DNA of 64,000 nt from Whitmania pigra (taxonomy: Eukaryota > Annelida > Clitellata > Hirudinida > Haemopidae): contig JAJTWR010000269.1 of NCBI GenBank assembly GCA_021613335.1, forward strand, positions 2,064,501-2,128,500, written 5' to 3'. Every line of letters begins with the position of its first letter. Positions within the stretch are counted from its first letter, which is position 1. The position numbers were made by a program, and so were the translations under genes. The notes beneath the pieces are model-generated. The model was not told where the DNA came from. It did not search any database and saw only the letters and a list, made by a program, of their open reading frames with translations. This document shows, piece by piece, positions 1-17,291 of this stretch.

Positions 1-83
1 GCGATGAAGGACTTGCATCTCTTGAAATGAAATCCCAAAGTTCTGCTGAACTGGCGCTTCTAAGAAGAGTCTTATTAGCGTAA
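1..83 (+). CDS. 3' end of an unidentified upstream gene (partial)
   Basis: A reading frame open from base 3 runs 26 codons to TAA at 81-83 and ends in a Leu/Arg-rich stretch (LALLRRVLLA). These first 80 bases are clearly richer in G and C than the AT-rich sequence that follows, as are the real exons of this window, so I read it as the last exon of a gene that starts to the left. The piece is too short to assign a family. It could also be chance. Confidence 0.35.
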   Translation, partial: DEGLASLEMKSQSSAELALLRRVLLA

Positions 84-1311
84 CATTTATTTCTCTAATA
101 GGCTTTCTTTGAATCGCTTCTAATTTTAGACTTTTTTGCTACTTTCGGTTTTTTTTTTGTTTTTTATGTTATTTATTACAAATGTTTAATATTTCTTATA
201 TATTATAAATGTTTAATATTTCTTATATATTATAAATGTTTAATATTTCTTATATATTATAAATGTTTAATATTTCTTTTATATTATAAATGTTTAATAT
301 TTCTCTTATATTATAAATGTTTATTATTTCTTTACTATTACAAATTCTTCATTTCGAGCAACATTAGAGAAAAGTTATAAATATTTAATAAATATTTGGC
401 AAGCGAAGTAGTTCGTAAATCAATGAATTTGTAATAACATATGTAACAGAATGATATAATTGATCTTAAAAATTATAAATAATCTTAAAGCTTCTTCGTA
501 CGACAACGATTTAAAATTATGCCTACAAAAAACTTACAAAACCAACCCACGTAACTCATACGCAAACAGTGTGGATTTGCAGGTTAATTTATGGTTCAAA
601 TTCTTCATTTTGAACATTATTGTCACAAGGATACAAATATACCTGTTGCGAGAAACAAGAAATGTCAAATAAATCATCTCTTTCATTCACAATGACTCAC
701 ATAAACTAACATGCTCACTAAGGCGGCAAGACTCATTAAAAATTTTAGCATTTTTATGATTTAAACTTAAATCTACTTTAAGAACGAATGCAAGTAATAA
801 TAACAAATAAAAAAAGAATGCAATTAATAATAATAAATAAATATAATTTTCATCAATGTCAGTGAAATGGTGTGAACTTATGTGAACATCCACAAATTGA
901 CTTGAATTGTGCCAAGTAGTTGTTTTATAATTACCGTCTCCTTCATGAGGGTTTACCCAGAAGGCAATTAGGGAACGCTTTCCTTTTCAACTTTCCAAAG
1001 AAATTAAATTTCATCTTGGGGAAACGTTTATGTTTTCAGGAATAAAATTTTATTCTCAAGCTCAAAAAAGAATCAAAATAATACAATGAAAAAATATTTG
1101 TTTTTCAAATGACTTAGACGTCTAAGAAGTACTGCTCTGTGAGCTAATTCAGTCGAGTCATACCTTTTATCAACCACGATTCGTCCTGTGAGCAACTTCC
1201 TCGTGTTCGTTCGTGGGCGTCCAATTAGCCACTGATTATATTTAGGTCCCTCGCAGCATTATTCTTTTCGAGATATGCCTCTCTCTGCCTGAATCGTCTA
1301 TTTATTCGACA
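84..1311. other. Non-coding stretch before the 3CxxC gene
   Basis: AT-rich sequence with no convincing exon. It holds the tandem repeat at 180-335. The last 200 bases before the ATG at 1312 are less AT-rich and include a TATA-like ATTATATTTAGG near 1235, so they probably contain the promoter and 5' UTR of the next gene. Short open frames at 460-672 and 687-893 have no splice context or recognisable motif. Confidence 0.5.
180..335. repeat. Tandem repeat, about 27-bp unit, about six copies
   Basis: A unit of about 27 bp beginning AAATGTTTAATATTTCTTAT repeats back to back. The first copies are nearly identical, and later ones carry small changes (TTTTAT or CTTATA for TATATA). It is non-coding and lies between the partial gene and the 3CxxC gene. 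Confidence 0.8.
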
Positions 1312-3616
1312 ATGTTTGTCAAAAGAATCGGCGTCTACAGACTTGGAGAGGACACTACTGAAATCCGTTCGGAAAATCCTACGTCTATCGATCAGGTGAA
1401 CTTGTCAAGATCTGGAAACTGCAACAAGTCCGAGGATAAACAAGTAAAGTCCTATCTACAAAGTGAACAAAAATCAGAACATTCGACTTATTCTCCTGCT
1501 TTAAAAAATTTTAAGAATTGCATTCTGAACGACAAAGCATTGGCTGAATGTAATCTATTTTCGTCTTCAACTCATACTGCTTCCTCAGAAGGGGAAGTCT
1601 CGAGATATGAATACGTCAACCTCTTGCCTTCCTGTGGGTCTTCCAACGCTTTGCAATTAGTCAGATGTTCGTTTCCAAGCCAGTGTCTGCCCAATAACTT
1701 TATCGGGTCGATCGCACCGATGGCTTACTTTGAGAATGGACCTTCTCACCCCATTCTGTTGACTTCCTGCTATCCCGAAGCGCAACCTGGATTCAGTTAT
1801 TCCAACGGAAACGTGATCATTCCTCACGGAGCTTGCCAGGGCATCCAGTACATCGTTCCTTATCCTGTAAACGGTTTCAACAGCGGTCTCCAGCCAATAT
1901 TACCTGTCATTTTACCTAATAATCACACGCTCCCTGTAATGGAATGTTTCAACAACTTGGCTTTTTATAGTCCGATTCAGTGCCTTACAAACGAGCATGG
2001 AGTTTCACCTAACAACGTTCAAAGTTTCGATTCCATAGCAACCAAACAACCACATTTCCTCCTTTCTCCCTCTGACGAATGTCCAACTACGGTCAGCAAT
2101 GATGTTTGTCCAAACTTAGAAGAAAGCAAGTACGTTTATCTTTAGCTATTGTCATTATCATAAACATTTATCTGAATTTGATATTTAAATGTTTAATTAG
2201 GAAAGTAATAATTCACCATTTCTATTCTAGCATGCAAGAAGTTTGGCACCAGACTTTCGACGACCTATTTAAAACGTTTCCAGATCAATGGATTCTCATA
2301 CCCACACCACAGTCTGATCCCGACAAAGCATGCAGAGTCATTTTGAGAGATAACGCCAAAGTTCGATTCATGTGCAGGGTTGGTTGGTCAATAATAAATA
2401 AACATACTTAAGATTGATTACATCATAAACGCGACTTTGAGGAAAAATGCATTAATATTAATTGTATCCAATTTAATATAATTTTAATCCATAATCACTG
2501 CTTGATTGAAAGTTTAGACAAAATATATTGTAATTTTTAATCATAGAAAACTAAATATGTTTCTATTAATTAGAATTGTAGATAATATTTATTAGAAAAA
2601 AAAGTATTAGTATTCACGCATAGAATCATAGAGAAAATTCAGAATAAGTTCTTCATTTAAAAAATAGTAAGTAACAGGAATTCCTAGACTATCTTGTTCT
2701 ATACCCGAAAAGTTCAACTATTACTCATATTGCTGCTTTAGCAACCATTCTTAGCAAAAACATTTGGGAACTATTGCTATGTTTTCAAATAAAGATTTTG
2801 TTCACATCCTTTTAATCACGTTTCAGGAATGCAGAAATGCTTGGACATCGATGAAAGGCTGCATTGTGTTCTGGCTGAACCTTGATCAAGTCAGAAAATC
2901 CGGTGAAGTATATTTCAGGCTCTTTGGTCAACAGTGTCAAAAATGCGAAACAAAAGAATTCCAGTTTTCAATGTGGTATCCAGAAGAAGTTAAAAAGGTT
3001 TTTTTAAGGCTATTTTTTAAGAAAAAATTTAAATAAAATTTAGATAATAATAGCAATAATAATAATAATAATGACGTTATTCATTGTCGTAGTCTTCTTA
3101 AATCCCAAAGATTCAAAGTTTAACGTTCAAGTTATTTGCAATTTAAATAAATAAATGCATCTCAAATTTGAATAAGATTCAGTTAAGAGGCGTTACGGAT
3201 TTTTGACTCATAAGACGTTTGTCACGAATTCATTAGGCTGACACGAGCTGTTATTTCTCGCTGAGAAGTAATTTGTGTCATTGGTAGTTAAGGTATCATA
3301 ATATGTCTTAAAAAAACATTAATAATTTATAGCAATAATATTAATATTATTTGCAAGATAATACTTACTGTCAACTTGGCCGTTTATTATAATATCCAGT
3401 TTTTGTTAACAATCATAGGAAATAAGTAGTTAAACAACAAAATTAATTGCATTTTAGGTTTTAAAAAACCTACACGTGCGGGTTGGGAATTTGTTCTATG
3501 GGCTTCCAAAGGTGGAGTTCAACACGTGCAGAAGGCAGGGTAAGCCAAGGTCTCCCCACAATTCCAGCCTTTGTCAGGCTTGTTTCAACAAGGTTTGCAC
3601 TGAAAACATTCAGTGA
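1312..3616 (+). CDS. 3CxxC-type zinc-finger protein (RTP-like)
   Basis: Four exons: 1312-2129, 2231-2378, 2827-2997, 3458-3616, giving 431 residues. Phases agree at every GT-AG junction (2, 0, 0). The C-terminal third is a 3CxxC zinc-binding domain: CREC at about residues 321-324, then W-T-S, then CQKC at 359-362 after RLFGQ, then PH (412-413), CQAC (418-421) and a final Cys at 426. The first CxxC is split by intron 2 and the last pair lies in exon 4. This is the order seen in receptor-transporting proteins (RTP) and in ZAR1-type proteins. RTP relatives help membrane receptors reach the cell surface. Vertebrate RTPs end in a membrane helix, but this protein stops soon after the finger, so that role is uncertain. 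The first 270 residues are Ser/Pro/Asn-rich with no domain I recognise. A polyadenylation signal AATAAA lies at 3873-3878. The neighbouring genes are unrelated. Confidence 0.85.
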
Positions 3617-4127
3617 AGTTCTCATTTACCATCTTTGCCAATGACTTTCCGGTAGCTCTACTGTTTTTACGTCTTAATTTCTTTTTATGTGTTTTATTGT
3701 TTCCGTTTTTCGCATTATTTACACAAATGTCCCGGTATTCATTTAATTTGTTCGAGCAGCAATTTAAACATTTACGTTTGTGTGCAATTTTTTCGCCTTC
3801 AATATTTTTCAATTTTGGCAAGTTTGATTTGGTGAATTATGCTCGGTTTCAAGAGTAATTACGTGAGTCCGCAATAAAAAGTGCCTTAAAACCTAATTAA
3901 TAATTAATAATTAACTTTGAATTTTGACCAAGCCAATTATATTATCTAAAGTAATTATGATATATTTTGTTAGTTGGTTAGTTTCTATGACACCAATTGT
4001 CACGTTTTGTTTTTCAAACGTGGTTCTAGAAATTTAAAAAAATAAAAATTAAAACACGAATCGTATTTCAGTCTTTCAGAATTTATTCAAAATCATTAAT
4101 TAGTTTTATTTCAGGGCAACCAATTGG
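3617..4127. other. 3' UTR of the 3CxxC gene and gap to the convergent lectin gene
   Basis: The first about 260 bases are the likely 3' UTR of the 3CxxC gene, ending at the AATAAA at 3873. The rest is AT-rich and holds the 3' flank of the convergent - strand F5/8C gene. The overlapping open frames on both strands at 3585-3858 are not supported by splice context or motifs. Confidence 0.5.
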
Positions 4128-6197
4128 TTACTGAGCGTATATCTCCACTTCGGCTAGACTCATAGGACCAGTTGTTGATAAAATAATAACGTATTTCCCT
4201 GGAATTGGACTTTGGCACTTTAACGGTTTCAGTGACCTCGTTGGTATCGAACCGGGGTCGTCGATTTCAACGCAGGTTTTTGACTGCTGGAAGAGATGAT
4301 CTTGAATGTAACCAAGTTCCGATACCAGGACTTTAAAGTTCTTGAGGTACTGGGCATCTTTAACAAAAACATCATAAGCCAACAATTAACTTAATAACAA
4401 TAAAGTCATGTTTAAAGTGCAATTTAATTAAATGTATTGTCAAATGCCCTTCAGATTTAGACTTAACTGTTTATATTACAAGAAAATTGCAAGGGAAACT
4501 CTAATATTGCTTTTATTTTAAATTATTACTTTTACCTATAATTCCATTTACTTGGGCTATGAAATCCTTGAATAAAACATTTCACGACCTTGCTATGGTT
4601 ACTTAAATTTCAGATTCGCTCGATTGTTGTATTATGGTGATATTAACAACCAATTTTACAATTGGGCTTAAAGTTGCTCAGACATCAATAAATAGCATCA
4701 CTTTTTTTGTCTACATTAACACGTCGATATAAGGAATGTAAAACGTTTAATTTGTACTTGTATGGTCGGGACTACTGACTATCGTCAATCCTGTCACTTG
4801 GTACGATTTGCCCAAATCTGCCTGCCACCAGCCAGGCTCCCAGTCTTGGTTGGAAATACCAACAGCAATGGAATAGGAATCCTGCTTTCCATCTATTGCC
4901 AATTTAGCAAGATGGTTGCCATAAGATGAACTTTGACTGACATATATGGGTGCTACTGTTTGCCCGTCTGGCAAATCGTCTCTAACTGTAATAAGTTGAT
5001 GTCATTTATTTATTAGTTATTAATTGATTGTTTTTTACTATTTACTTAAATTATATGCAAAGTGATTACAGGTTGTGGTTAGAAACTGTAAGCAATCTTT
5101 TGCTAACCCTTTCACAAACATGTCAAATTAAGTCATTTACAATCATCCATTTTAAAAAAATTAATATGAAAGAATTATTGAATGGAAGTAATGATCATTT
5201 ATTGTAAATTAATTCCTTAATACATTCTTACTCTGTGGATGGTTTGCACGAGGCCGGGAACCACTCGACTTGTAATAGTCTGTATTCCAATCCCCGGGTT
5301 CCGAGTACAAATTAATCTCAGCGATGGCAATGGCGTCAGGTCTAACTAGAGCACCCTCTTTTTTCCAAATGATAACTGAACGACCCCTAAGTATTTTAGA
5401 GCACACGATGACAATTCTTTCATTTGATGGAAGTGGCACCCCTCTGTTGTCGTGTTCGCCGCATTTTTCGTAGTCGTCGAAGTATTTGCCGGGTTTGCTG
5501 GCCACCCCTACGTTTATTTCTTGCAAATAATCTGAATCTGAAAGTAAATAATTAACATTAACATTAACATAACAAAATTTTATAAGTCCCATCGCTGTTA
5601 ACAAATGACATATTTTTGTTTATCATTTTATTAACAAAAAAGGTTTTCTTTCATTAGAGATAAATATATTAATAAATATTACAGAGAAATAATTTCCAAT
5701 AAACCATAGCATGAACCTAAGTGTATGATCAGCTTAATTACAGTGGAAAGGTAAACATTCCCATTTGCGAAAGTTATGATTTTAAACTTACGAACGTGTT
5801 CAGTTGCTGAAACTGACAGTTCAGAAGCTTACTGACTAGATATATACCTGGATAATGGTGACTGTTTATCAGTTCCACCTGGGCAATGTCAACATCGTGA
5901 TTGAAATCAATCCTAAACCACCCTATGGTATCCGTGGGATTATTGGCATCACAGCGGATGCAAGCAACTGAATACGATCGAATATTTCCATCAACAGCCA
6001 AACTAGAACGATGATTGTCCCAAGTTCCGACTTGAGTAGTAACTGCACCTTTTAGATCCAGCCGCTCCGCTTTTTAAAAGACTGAAGAATTCATTTTCAT
6101 GCACGAATGCCAATAATCCAGCACACTGTAACAAACCTGAAACAACGTAGAAATTCAGGCACATATCAATGACAAATATCGTCAGTATTCTACACAT
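4128..6197 (-). CDS. Secreted protein with two F5/8 type C domains, copy 1
   Basis: Five exons (in order of translation): 6137-6197, 5848-6069, 5232-5537, 4758-4985, 4128-4357; 348 residues. All four introns are phase 1. Exon 1 is a signal peptide. Exons 2+3 form a first F5/8 type C (discoidin/fucolectin-like, galactose-binding fold) domain, with AVDG, GWFRIDF, a CIRC pair and KCGEHDNR. A linker of about 20 residues follows. Exons 4+5 form a second such domain, with QSSSYGN, AIDGKQDSYS, WWQADLG and PGKYVIIL, ending in SLAEVEIYAQ. Such domains bind carbohydrate or lipid head groups outside the cell, so a lectin-like secreted role is the best guess; the ligand is unknown. No membrane segment or anchor signal is visible. 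It is the shortest-linker member of three tandem copies (7536-9962 and 15020-17291). Confidence 0.85.
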
Positions 6198-7535
6198 CGT
6201 TCTTCTCGGGAACTTTTAACTTTTCAGTTAATCTGCAACAAAATGTATTTTAAGAGATTTTAACAGATTTTTTATTATTATTCCGTGAAGGTAAGTTGAG
6301 TTGAATTTGATTAACTCTCCACCTCACAATTGCTTCGTTAAGGTTGAAATACAATAATTAAATACCACGTCGTCCTTATCAGCTCATAGAAAATAAATCT
6401 TGTGATTAGATTATCGGCCAATGAAACATTTCATCCTCAAAAGTCAAAATAATATGCCCGACAATTAAAAAAATACAAAAAGGGTTCTGATCAATTTTTT
6501 TTGACTGTCCCTTCACAAATTAACAAATTCTAATTTTCTCAATACTCGATAAATTGTTAATGATAGTAAGTTCAATAAATTGTCTATCAATAAAAATCAA
6601 TTCATTGCGAACAAATTAAATTTAATTACTTTGGACACCAATTTCCTAATCGGCATTTCGATTTGTAGTGCAAATAATTAATATATCAATGTCACGAAAA
6701 CACGTGGACGAAATGAGCCTGTGTTAAACTGCGAACTTACTACCTAAGATAACAATGCTAAGATAACATTGCTAAGATAACATTCAACCTTTTTGAATGA
6801 AAAGGTGTATTCCCCAAAAATTAATATTTAATTAATTCAAATAATTAAACATTGTCAGCGATTGATGAAGTCCACCTTGACACTCTTTTTCTATGTTCGG
6901 CAGACAGCCTTGCAATGTTTCACCTAACGTGATTAATTAATTAATTAATTAATTTTTCAAAACAGTCTGAAAATTTACTAAGATCTTCTAGAGATCCATT
7001 CATTTCTCTTAAGGATCAATCAGTAAATATTTTACAACTTTTGGATTATGGAATTCCAAAATACTTCGATGAAACGTCATTAGAGCCAATAAAATTAATG
7101 AATTTTAAATTGGTGATGTCATCATGAATGTCTTAACCACTAGTTTGCTATTTGATTGAATGCATTATTGAAGTCATAACTAGGTGATTGTTGTTGTTAA
7201 TTAACGGCTGTTAGACAACTGGCGTTTAGGCTTGAGATGGGAAAAGTTGGAGCAGATCTTGATTAGTTTTGTTGATGCTCTTAATTTTTGATTTCCACTT
7301 TACATATTAATCCGGTTAATTTCTGTAATTAGACATTTTCTCTATTCTTAAATTATTTTTTAGATGCTTACCATATATGTGTTCTGTTAATCATATCATT
7401 TTTTGGTTATGAAAATGAGACATTTTCAAACCACCGATTTTCCGCAAATTGTCTTCAACAATAATTTGAAAAAAGGTTTTTATGATTGTTTATTCATTGA
7501 TAGAATAGTTGATGCATTTACAACATTAGCTTGTG
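6198..7535. other. Intergenic stretch between lectin copies 1 and 2
   Basis: AT-rich with no exon I can support. It contains the promoter side of copy 1 and the 3' flank of copy 2. Short simple repeats occur: a 14-bp unit CTAAGATAACATTG three times near 6745-6782, and (TTAA)n near 6932-6953. The 65-codon open frame at 7403-7600 is antisense to the last exon of copy 2. Confidence 0.5.
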
Positions 7536-9962
7536 TTACTGAACGTATATTTCTACTTCAGCCAAGCTTATGGAACCCGTTGTTGATTTCAAGACGATAA
7601 ATCTTCCAAACAGCGGAGTTGCGCATTTGTAAGCAATCAAAGTTTGTGTTGGTATCACTCCGGAGTCAGAGATAGTAATGCATTTTTGAGATTGTTCGAA
7701 GCGAGGATCTTGAATGTAATCCTGCTGGGAAACCAAAACTTCAAAGCTCTTGAGGTACTGGGCATCTGCGTATTGAGAAGTAATTATAGAAAATTATTTG
7801 TATAACTTATATTGAAGACATATTAAAGGAATTTATATATATATAAGAATCTAATAATATATTCTATAAGAATCAAACTATAAAATAAATTTCGAGGATC
7901 TTAAGCGAATGTAAAATAATGTCGCCAGTATTATCGAGCATTTAAGTGTTTTTTTTTTTTACTTATTTATAATTCATAAACACAATCCATACTTGTGAAA
8001 TCAGGGCTGCTAACTATTGTCAACCCTGTTACTTGGTATAGCTGACCCAAATCTGCCTGCCACCAGGCACTTTGCCAATATTGGTTTGAAACAGCAATAG
8101 AAAAGGTATCTTGTTTTCCATCGATTGCATTCTCCGCATTATTTTCTTGATATGTTGCACTCTGAATGGCTTTTGCAACAGGAACTCGTTTGCCAGTAGG
8201 ACCATCTCTCAATCCTAAAATAAGTTACAATTACAGTTACAACTTTTACGAAGAATCTGTACTCAATTATTTCTGAATGCATTTGTCATTAATGTACAAG
8301 GCCTAAAAATATAATTTCACCAAAGTGATTTGGTTAAAAATCGCGTTGCCGCCAATACACTCAAAATGATTTTTTGTCAATATATTATATTTTATCAAAT
8401 AAATTCTTATTATGAAATGACCAGTACATTACGCATACTTACGAACATTTAGCACAAGTACGAAATACGGACTTTGATAATAAATAAAAAATATACTTAC
8501 CAGAAGGTTTGTTAATCTTGCAGTTTGGATCTTCATTGTCGTTTCCACATTGAACATTGTTTCCTGAATTCTGTCCATTATTTCCATTCTGTCCATTATT
8601 TCCATTCTGTCCATTATTTCCATCCTGTCCATTATTTCCATTCTGTCCATTATTTCCATTCTGTCCATTATTTCCATTCTGTCCATTATTTCCATTCTGT
8701 CCATTATTTCCGTTCTGATTATTGTTCCCAAAATAATCGTTTTGACTCCAGCTTCCATGATCAGAGTAGAATTTCGCCTCAGCGATGGAAACAGTGTCGG
8801 GTCTAATCAGTGCACCGTCTTTCCTCCTAACGATAATCGATCTTCCTCTCATTTTCTGTGGACAAACGATGACAATTCTCTGATTCGACGAGATCGTCAC
8901 GCTTCTGCTGTCGTGTTCGCCGCATTTAGCGTAATCATTTAAGTTTTGACTGGAATAACTTGACACTCCTAGAATGGTTTCTTGTAGATAATCCTTGTCT
9001 GAAATTAATAAATGACAGATTTCTAATTAAAATTCCGACCTTTTACTTCATGTTTCTTGTATCAATTCACTTTTGTGAGGTTACACATAGTGTCAAAAGG
9101 TAAACTATTGGGTTGTATATCAAAGGATCAATTATATTGTATTTATAACATGCATCTTGGCTTATAAGTTAGCGATAGTCAGAGTTGCGATGTTTTAGCG
9201 GGTTAGAAGCAACAGCCACAATGTATCTTATTCGAAATTTAGTTTCCACCACACTAAGCTCGTGACGCTATCGAATAGCTCGAGCGCATCCATTGCTGAT
9301 GCTTAAGGAAATAAAGAGAAAAAAATGTGAAAAAGTTCGGCTGTTATTAACAAGAATACGAATTGCATTTTTATTTCTTATACTATTAAACGAAATACCT
9401 CGTAAAGTAATCAAAATAACACCCAACTAAATTAGGTGAATAAATTAACACATTTAACTAGACTTGATTAGGTAAATTTACTTAAGAATGGTGAGTGAGG
9501 CATGTGCTTAAACTGTCCAACGTACAATAGCAGGAGGAAATAGCAATAGTATTGATAAAAAAATATATGGTAATTGAAGCATAATAGATTCACAAATACA
9601 GATCTAGCTAGAATACCTGGATGATCGGGGCTGCTTATTAATTCAACTCCAGCAACGTCAACTTCTTGATTGAAATCAACCTTCCACCATCCTTTGGCGT
9701 CTGTCGGGTTGTTGGAATCACATCGGACGCATGCAACTGAATACGTGTTCACATTTCCATCTATGGCCAGATTGGCAAAATGATCGTTCCACGTTCCTAC
9801 TTGAGAGACTCTTGCCCCACTTAGACTCAACTCATTCGCTTTTAAAATTGAAGTATTTTTTCATGTCTGAATATCATAAAATTATTTTCAAATTAATGTG
9901 CTGCTCTAACCTGAAGTAAGGCACACATTCAAGCATATTGAAATGTAAATTATCTTCAGCAT
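7536..9962 (-). CDS. Secreted protein with two F5/8 type C domains, copy 2
   Basis: Five exons: 9911-9962, 9617-9838, 8501-8998, 7993-8214, 7536-7765; 407 residues; all introns phase 1, same layout as copy 1. Exon 1 encodes a signal peptide (MLKIIYISICLNVCLTS). Domain 1 keeps AIDG, the CVRC pair, GWWKVDF and KCGEHDSR. Domain 2 keeps AIDGKQDTFS, WWQADLG and FIVLKSTTG. The difference lies in exon 3. After domain 1 comes a long hydrophilic linker with eight tandem QNGNNG-type units (one is QDGNNG), then a short stretch with two Cys, so the two binding domains are held farther apart than in copy 1. The role is presumably extracellular glycan binding, inferred from the fold family. Expansion of the 18-bp repeat keeps frame, so linker length is probably variable between alleles. 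Confidence 0.85.
8573..8718. repeat. Coding minisatellite, 18-bp unit x 8 (linker of lectin copy 2)
   Basis: The plus-strand unit TCCATTATTTCCATTCTG is repeated eight times with only a few substitutions. On the - strand it codes QNGNNG inside exon 3 of the lectin gene. The unit is a multiple of three, so copy-number change keeps the frame. Confidence 0.9.
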
Positions 9963-10989
9963 TCTGTCCAGTCTTATTTTTTGTTGTTGCTGAAGCTTTC
10001 AGAGTTAATCTGCAATCAATTTTAATAATAAATTTTTATTTTTAAAGCGAAGGATCAAATTACCGTTTCTAAGTTGTGGGAGCACCCTCTCTAAGTTTTA
10101 TACCAAACATAATCGATTATTAATTGATCGGAAAACAATTAAATTAACAAGAAAACGAGATTTTCTATCGTAGTGCAAATTTATTTGTCTCTCTAAGGTG
10201 ACGCGGACAAACAGTGGCAAGTGTTTCTACTAAGACATGTGATGCACTTTCATAAAAAAATTTAAAAAAAAAACATATCCTGCGGTTTCGAAGCCGAAGA
10301 ATGAATATCAGGGGAGCATTTTTGATGTAAATTGAATGTTGAAAATAAGACTAAATTTTTTTATAAAAACATGCCGTTATTACGTTATTCCATTGTAATA
10401 ATGAAATACTCATCCCAGACAAACCATAATTACAAGAAGGGTTAGATGGATTTCAAATGCATTAGAACTGGGAATTTTCAAAACTATTTGCAGTTCACTT
10501 GTAAATCAGAGTAGACAGTTTTATTTATTATTGTTTAGATTATTAATTTTATCGTTTATTGGATTGTATACAAATTTAGTTATCTACTTTCCAATTTGCA
10601 GTACAATTCATAATTTATCAATGCTATGGGCAGATTCATCACACTGTTTATCGAGTCATAAATTTATCATCTTGCGGACAAAGTTTTACAAATAATGACT
10701 TTATTTGAACTTTTCTTTGTTTAATTCAAAATGCGTTCCGAAAAGATTTTTTTTTTAAATTGGATTTTACTAGTTTTGAAGACGCATTCTAGAATTTAAA
10801 CGGTCCAGTAGAGACAGTTTTATCACTTAATCTACATTTATATAAAATATTTTAAACGGCTTATTAATGATATTTTTGAGGCCTTTTCCATTACTTGAAG
10901 AATCCAATTTTTTCGAGTCGCGGTGTTTGTAGGGATTCCTTGAGTACTTGAATCGACGTGGTAGTGCTAATGGTTTTAGGATTGTAAGT

Positions 10990-11279
10990 AATTGTAACTT
11001 CATTTATATAGCGCCATATGCATAGCGTCAGAGGCGCTTCTTGTAACCATTTATATAGCGCTCCTTCCCAAGGGCGCTGGCGGCAGTGCAGGCTGGGTTT
11101 CGAACACGACACATTACGACTGTTGCCATTACCGCCGTATGCAGGCACGTAACCCATTCGGCTAACCTGCACGCCATTCGGCTAACCTGCACGCCATTCG
11201 GCTAACCTGCACGCCATTCGGCTAACCTGCACGCCGTTCGGCTAACCTGCACGCCATTCGGCTAACCTGCACGCCACGT
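10990..11279 (-). mobile_element. tRNA-derived SINE, copy 1
   Basis: On the - strand this has an RNA polymerase III type 2 promoter: an A box TAGCCGAATGG that fits TRGYNNARNGG exactly, and a B box TGTTCGAAACC (one mismatch to GGTTCGANNCC) about 55 bp downstream. A body with GGCGCT and GCGCTATATAAATGG motifs follows. The same arrangement is found at 25236-25424 and 46379-46600, so it is a dispersed family. The GCGCTATATAAAT-type tail resembles 3' tails of SINEs mobilised by L2/CR1-like LINEs (inference). The 5' end carries the unusual tandem array at 11155-11276. Confidence 0.75.
11155..11276 (-). repeat. 20-bp tandem array of the SINE A-box end, six copies
   Basis: The unit CATTCGGCTAACCTGCACGC (plus strand) is repeated six times with one substitution (GTTCG at 11235). 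Read on the - strand, each unit contains a complete A-box match. It is therefore a serial duplication of the extreme 5' end of the SINE. Confidence 0.85.
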
Positions 11280-11486
11280 CAGGATGAGGAGTGTACTGTG
11301 ATTTTGTGATTTTCTAATGAGCACTCGTTTTGTTCTGAATTCGTATCTAACTGACAATCTGGGTGTTGCAGAGGCACAATATTATGGCCGACTCTTATCG
11401 CTATTGTCATTAATTGTGAGAGAAACTGATAAGTCAAAAACTACGTAAAGGCGATGAAAATTGACGCTGAAATTAATTGCTGAAAC

Positions 11487-14402
<2,916 letters not shown>

Positions 14403-15019
14403 AAAGGTAACTTTTTAATGAGTTTTAATAATAAATGATACTCTTGAGTAAATGTAATATTCTTAGGATTAATCAGATCAGAACCATTTAATAATTCAAA
14501 GATTGTTTGTTAATCCAGGAAGTTCTGCTTGCTGAGAGATAAGTTTAGTTTAATGGGATTCAGATACTTAGTAAATTTGGAGTAATTTAGTTAAGTCAAC
14601 AGTTTCTATTGATTATTTTATAATTAATTAGTTTGTTGCTTAATCTGAAGACCTTATAAATCTTACTCAAAAATTCGTTGACTAAACAAGCATGTTCCGA
14701 ATATGATGACATCTTGTTAACATATTTTACGTTTAATGTTAATTGTAGTTGAAATAAAACTAATTTTACTTTTTTTGACATTTTTGTAAAAAAAACAAAA
14801 AAAAACAAACAAACCCATAAATAATTACGTTAACTGAATGCTTGTTATAAAATTGTAACCATTCAAAAATGTGAATTATTTATTTAATTAATATTAGAAC
14901 TCAAATTTAGAGTAACCGACCTTTGGAATTGTTAAATAAATCATTAATAATTGAAAACATAAGCATTTGATGATAATTTATTTCATAAGAAAAACCGCAG
15001 GGCACGATGTAAAGTTTTG
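14403..15019. other. Gap between the truncated WSC gene and lectin copy 3
   Basis: AT-rich convergent 3' flanks. I looked here for further receptor exons (juxtamembrane Cys module, membrane segment, phosphatase), because the cbEGF exon would normally be followed by them, and found none. The - strand open frame at 14596-14808 has no motif or splice context. Confidence 0.5.

Positions 15020-17291
<2,272 letters not shown>

Larger units (their letters stand above)
9963..11486. other. Intergenic stretch between lectin copy 2 and the truncated WSC gene
   Basis: Divergent upstream regions of two genes: lectin copy 2 on - and the WSC gene on +. The stretch to about 10980 is AT-rich with no supported feature. 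The rest holds the SINE copy at 10990-11279 and the 20-bp tandem array at its 5' end. About 200 bp remain before the ATG at 11487. Confidence 0.5.

Noticed and set aside
3585..3858. Overlapping open frames on both strands after the 3CxxC gene
   Set aside because: They overlap the last coding exon and its 3' UTR, with no splice support or recognisable domain.
8429..8758. 109-codon - strand frame with MEIMDR repeats
   Set aside because: It is another frame of the same 18-bp repeat, overlapping the supported exon.
8525..8806. 93-codon + strand open frame with VHYFHS repeats
   Set aside because: It is antisense to the QNGNNG-coding minisatellite of the lectin gene. The exon on - has splice sites and paralogs; this one has neither.
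11155..11276. CRISPR-like look of a regular 20-bp array
   Set aside because: There are no spacers; units abut directly, and the setting is an animal SINE.
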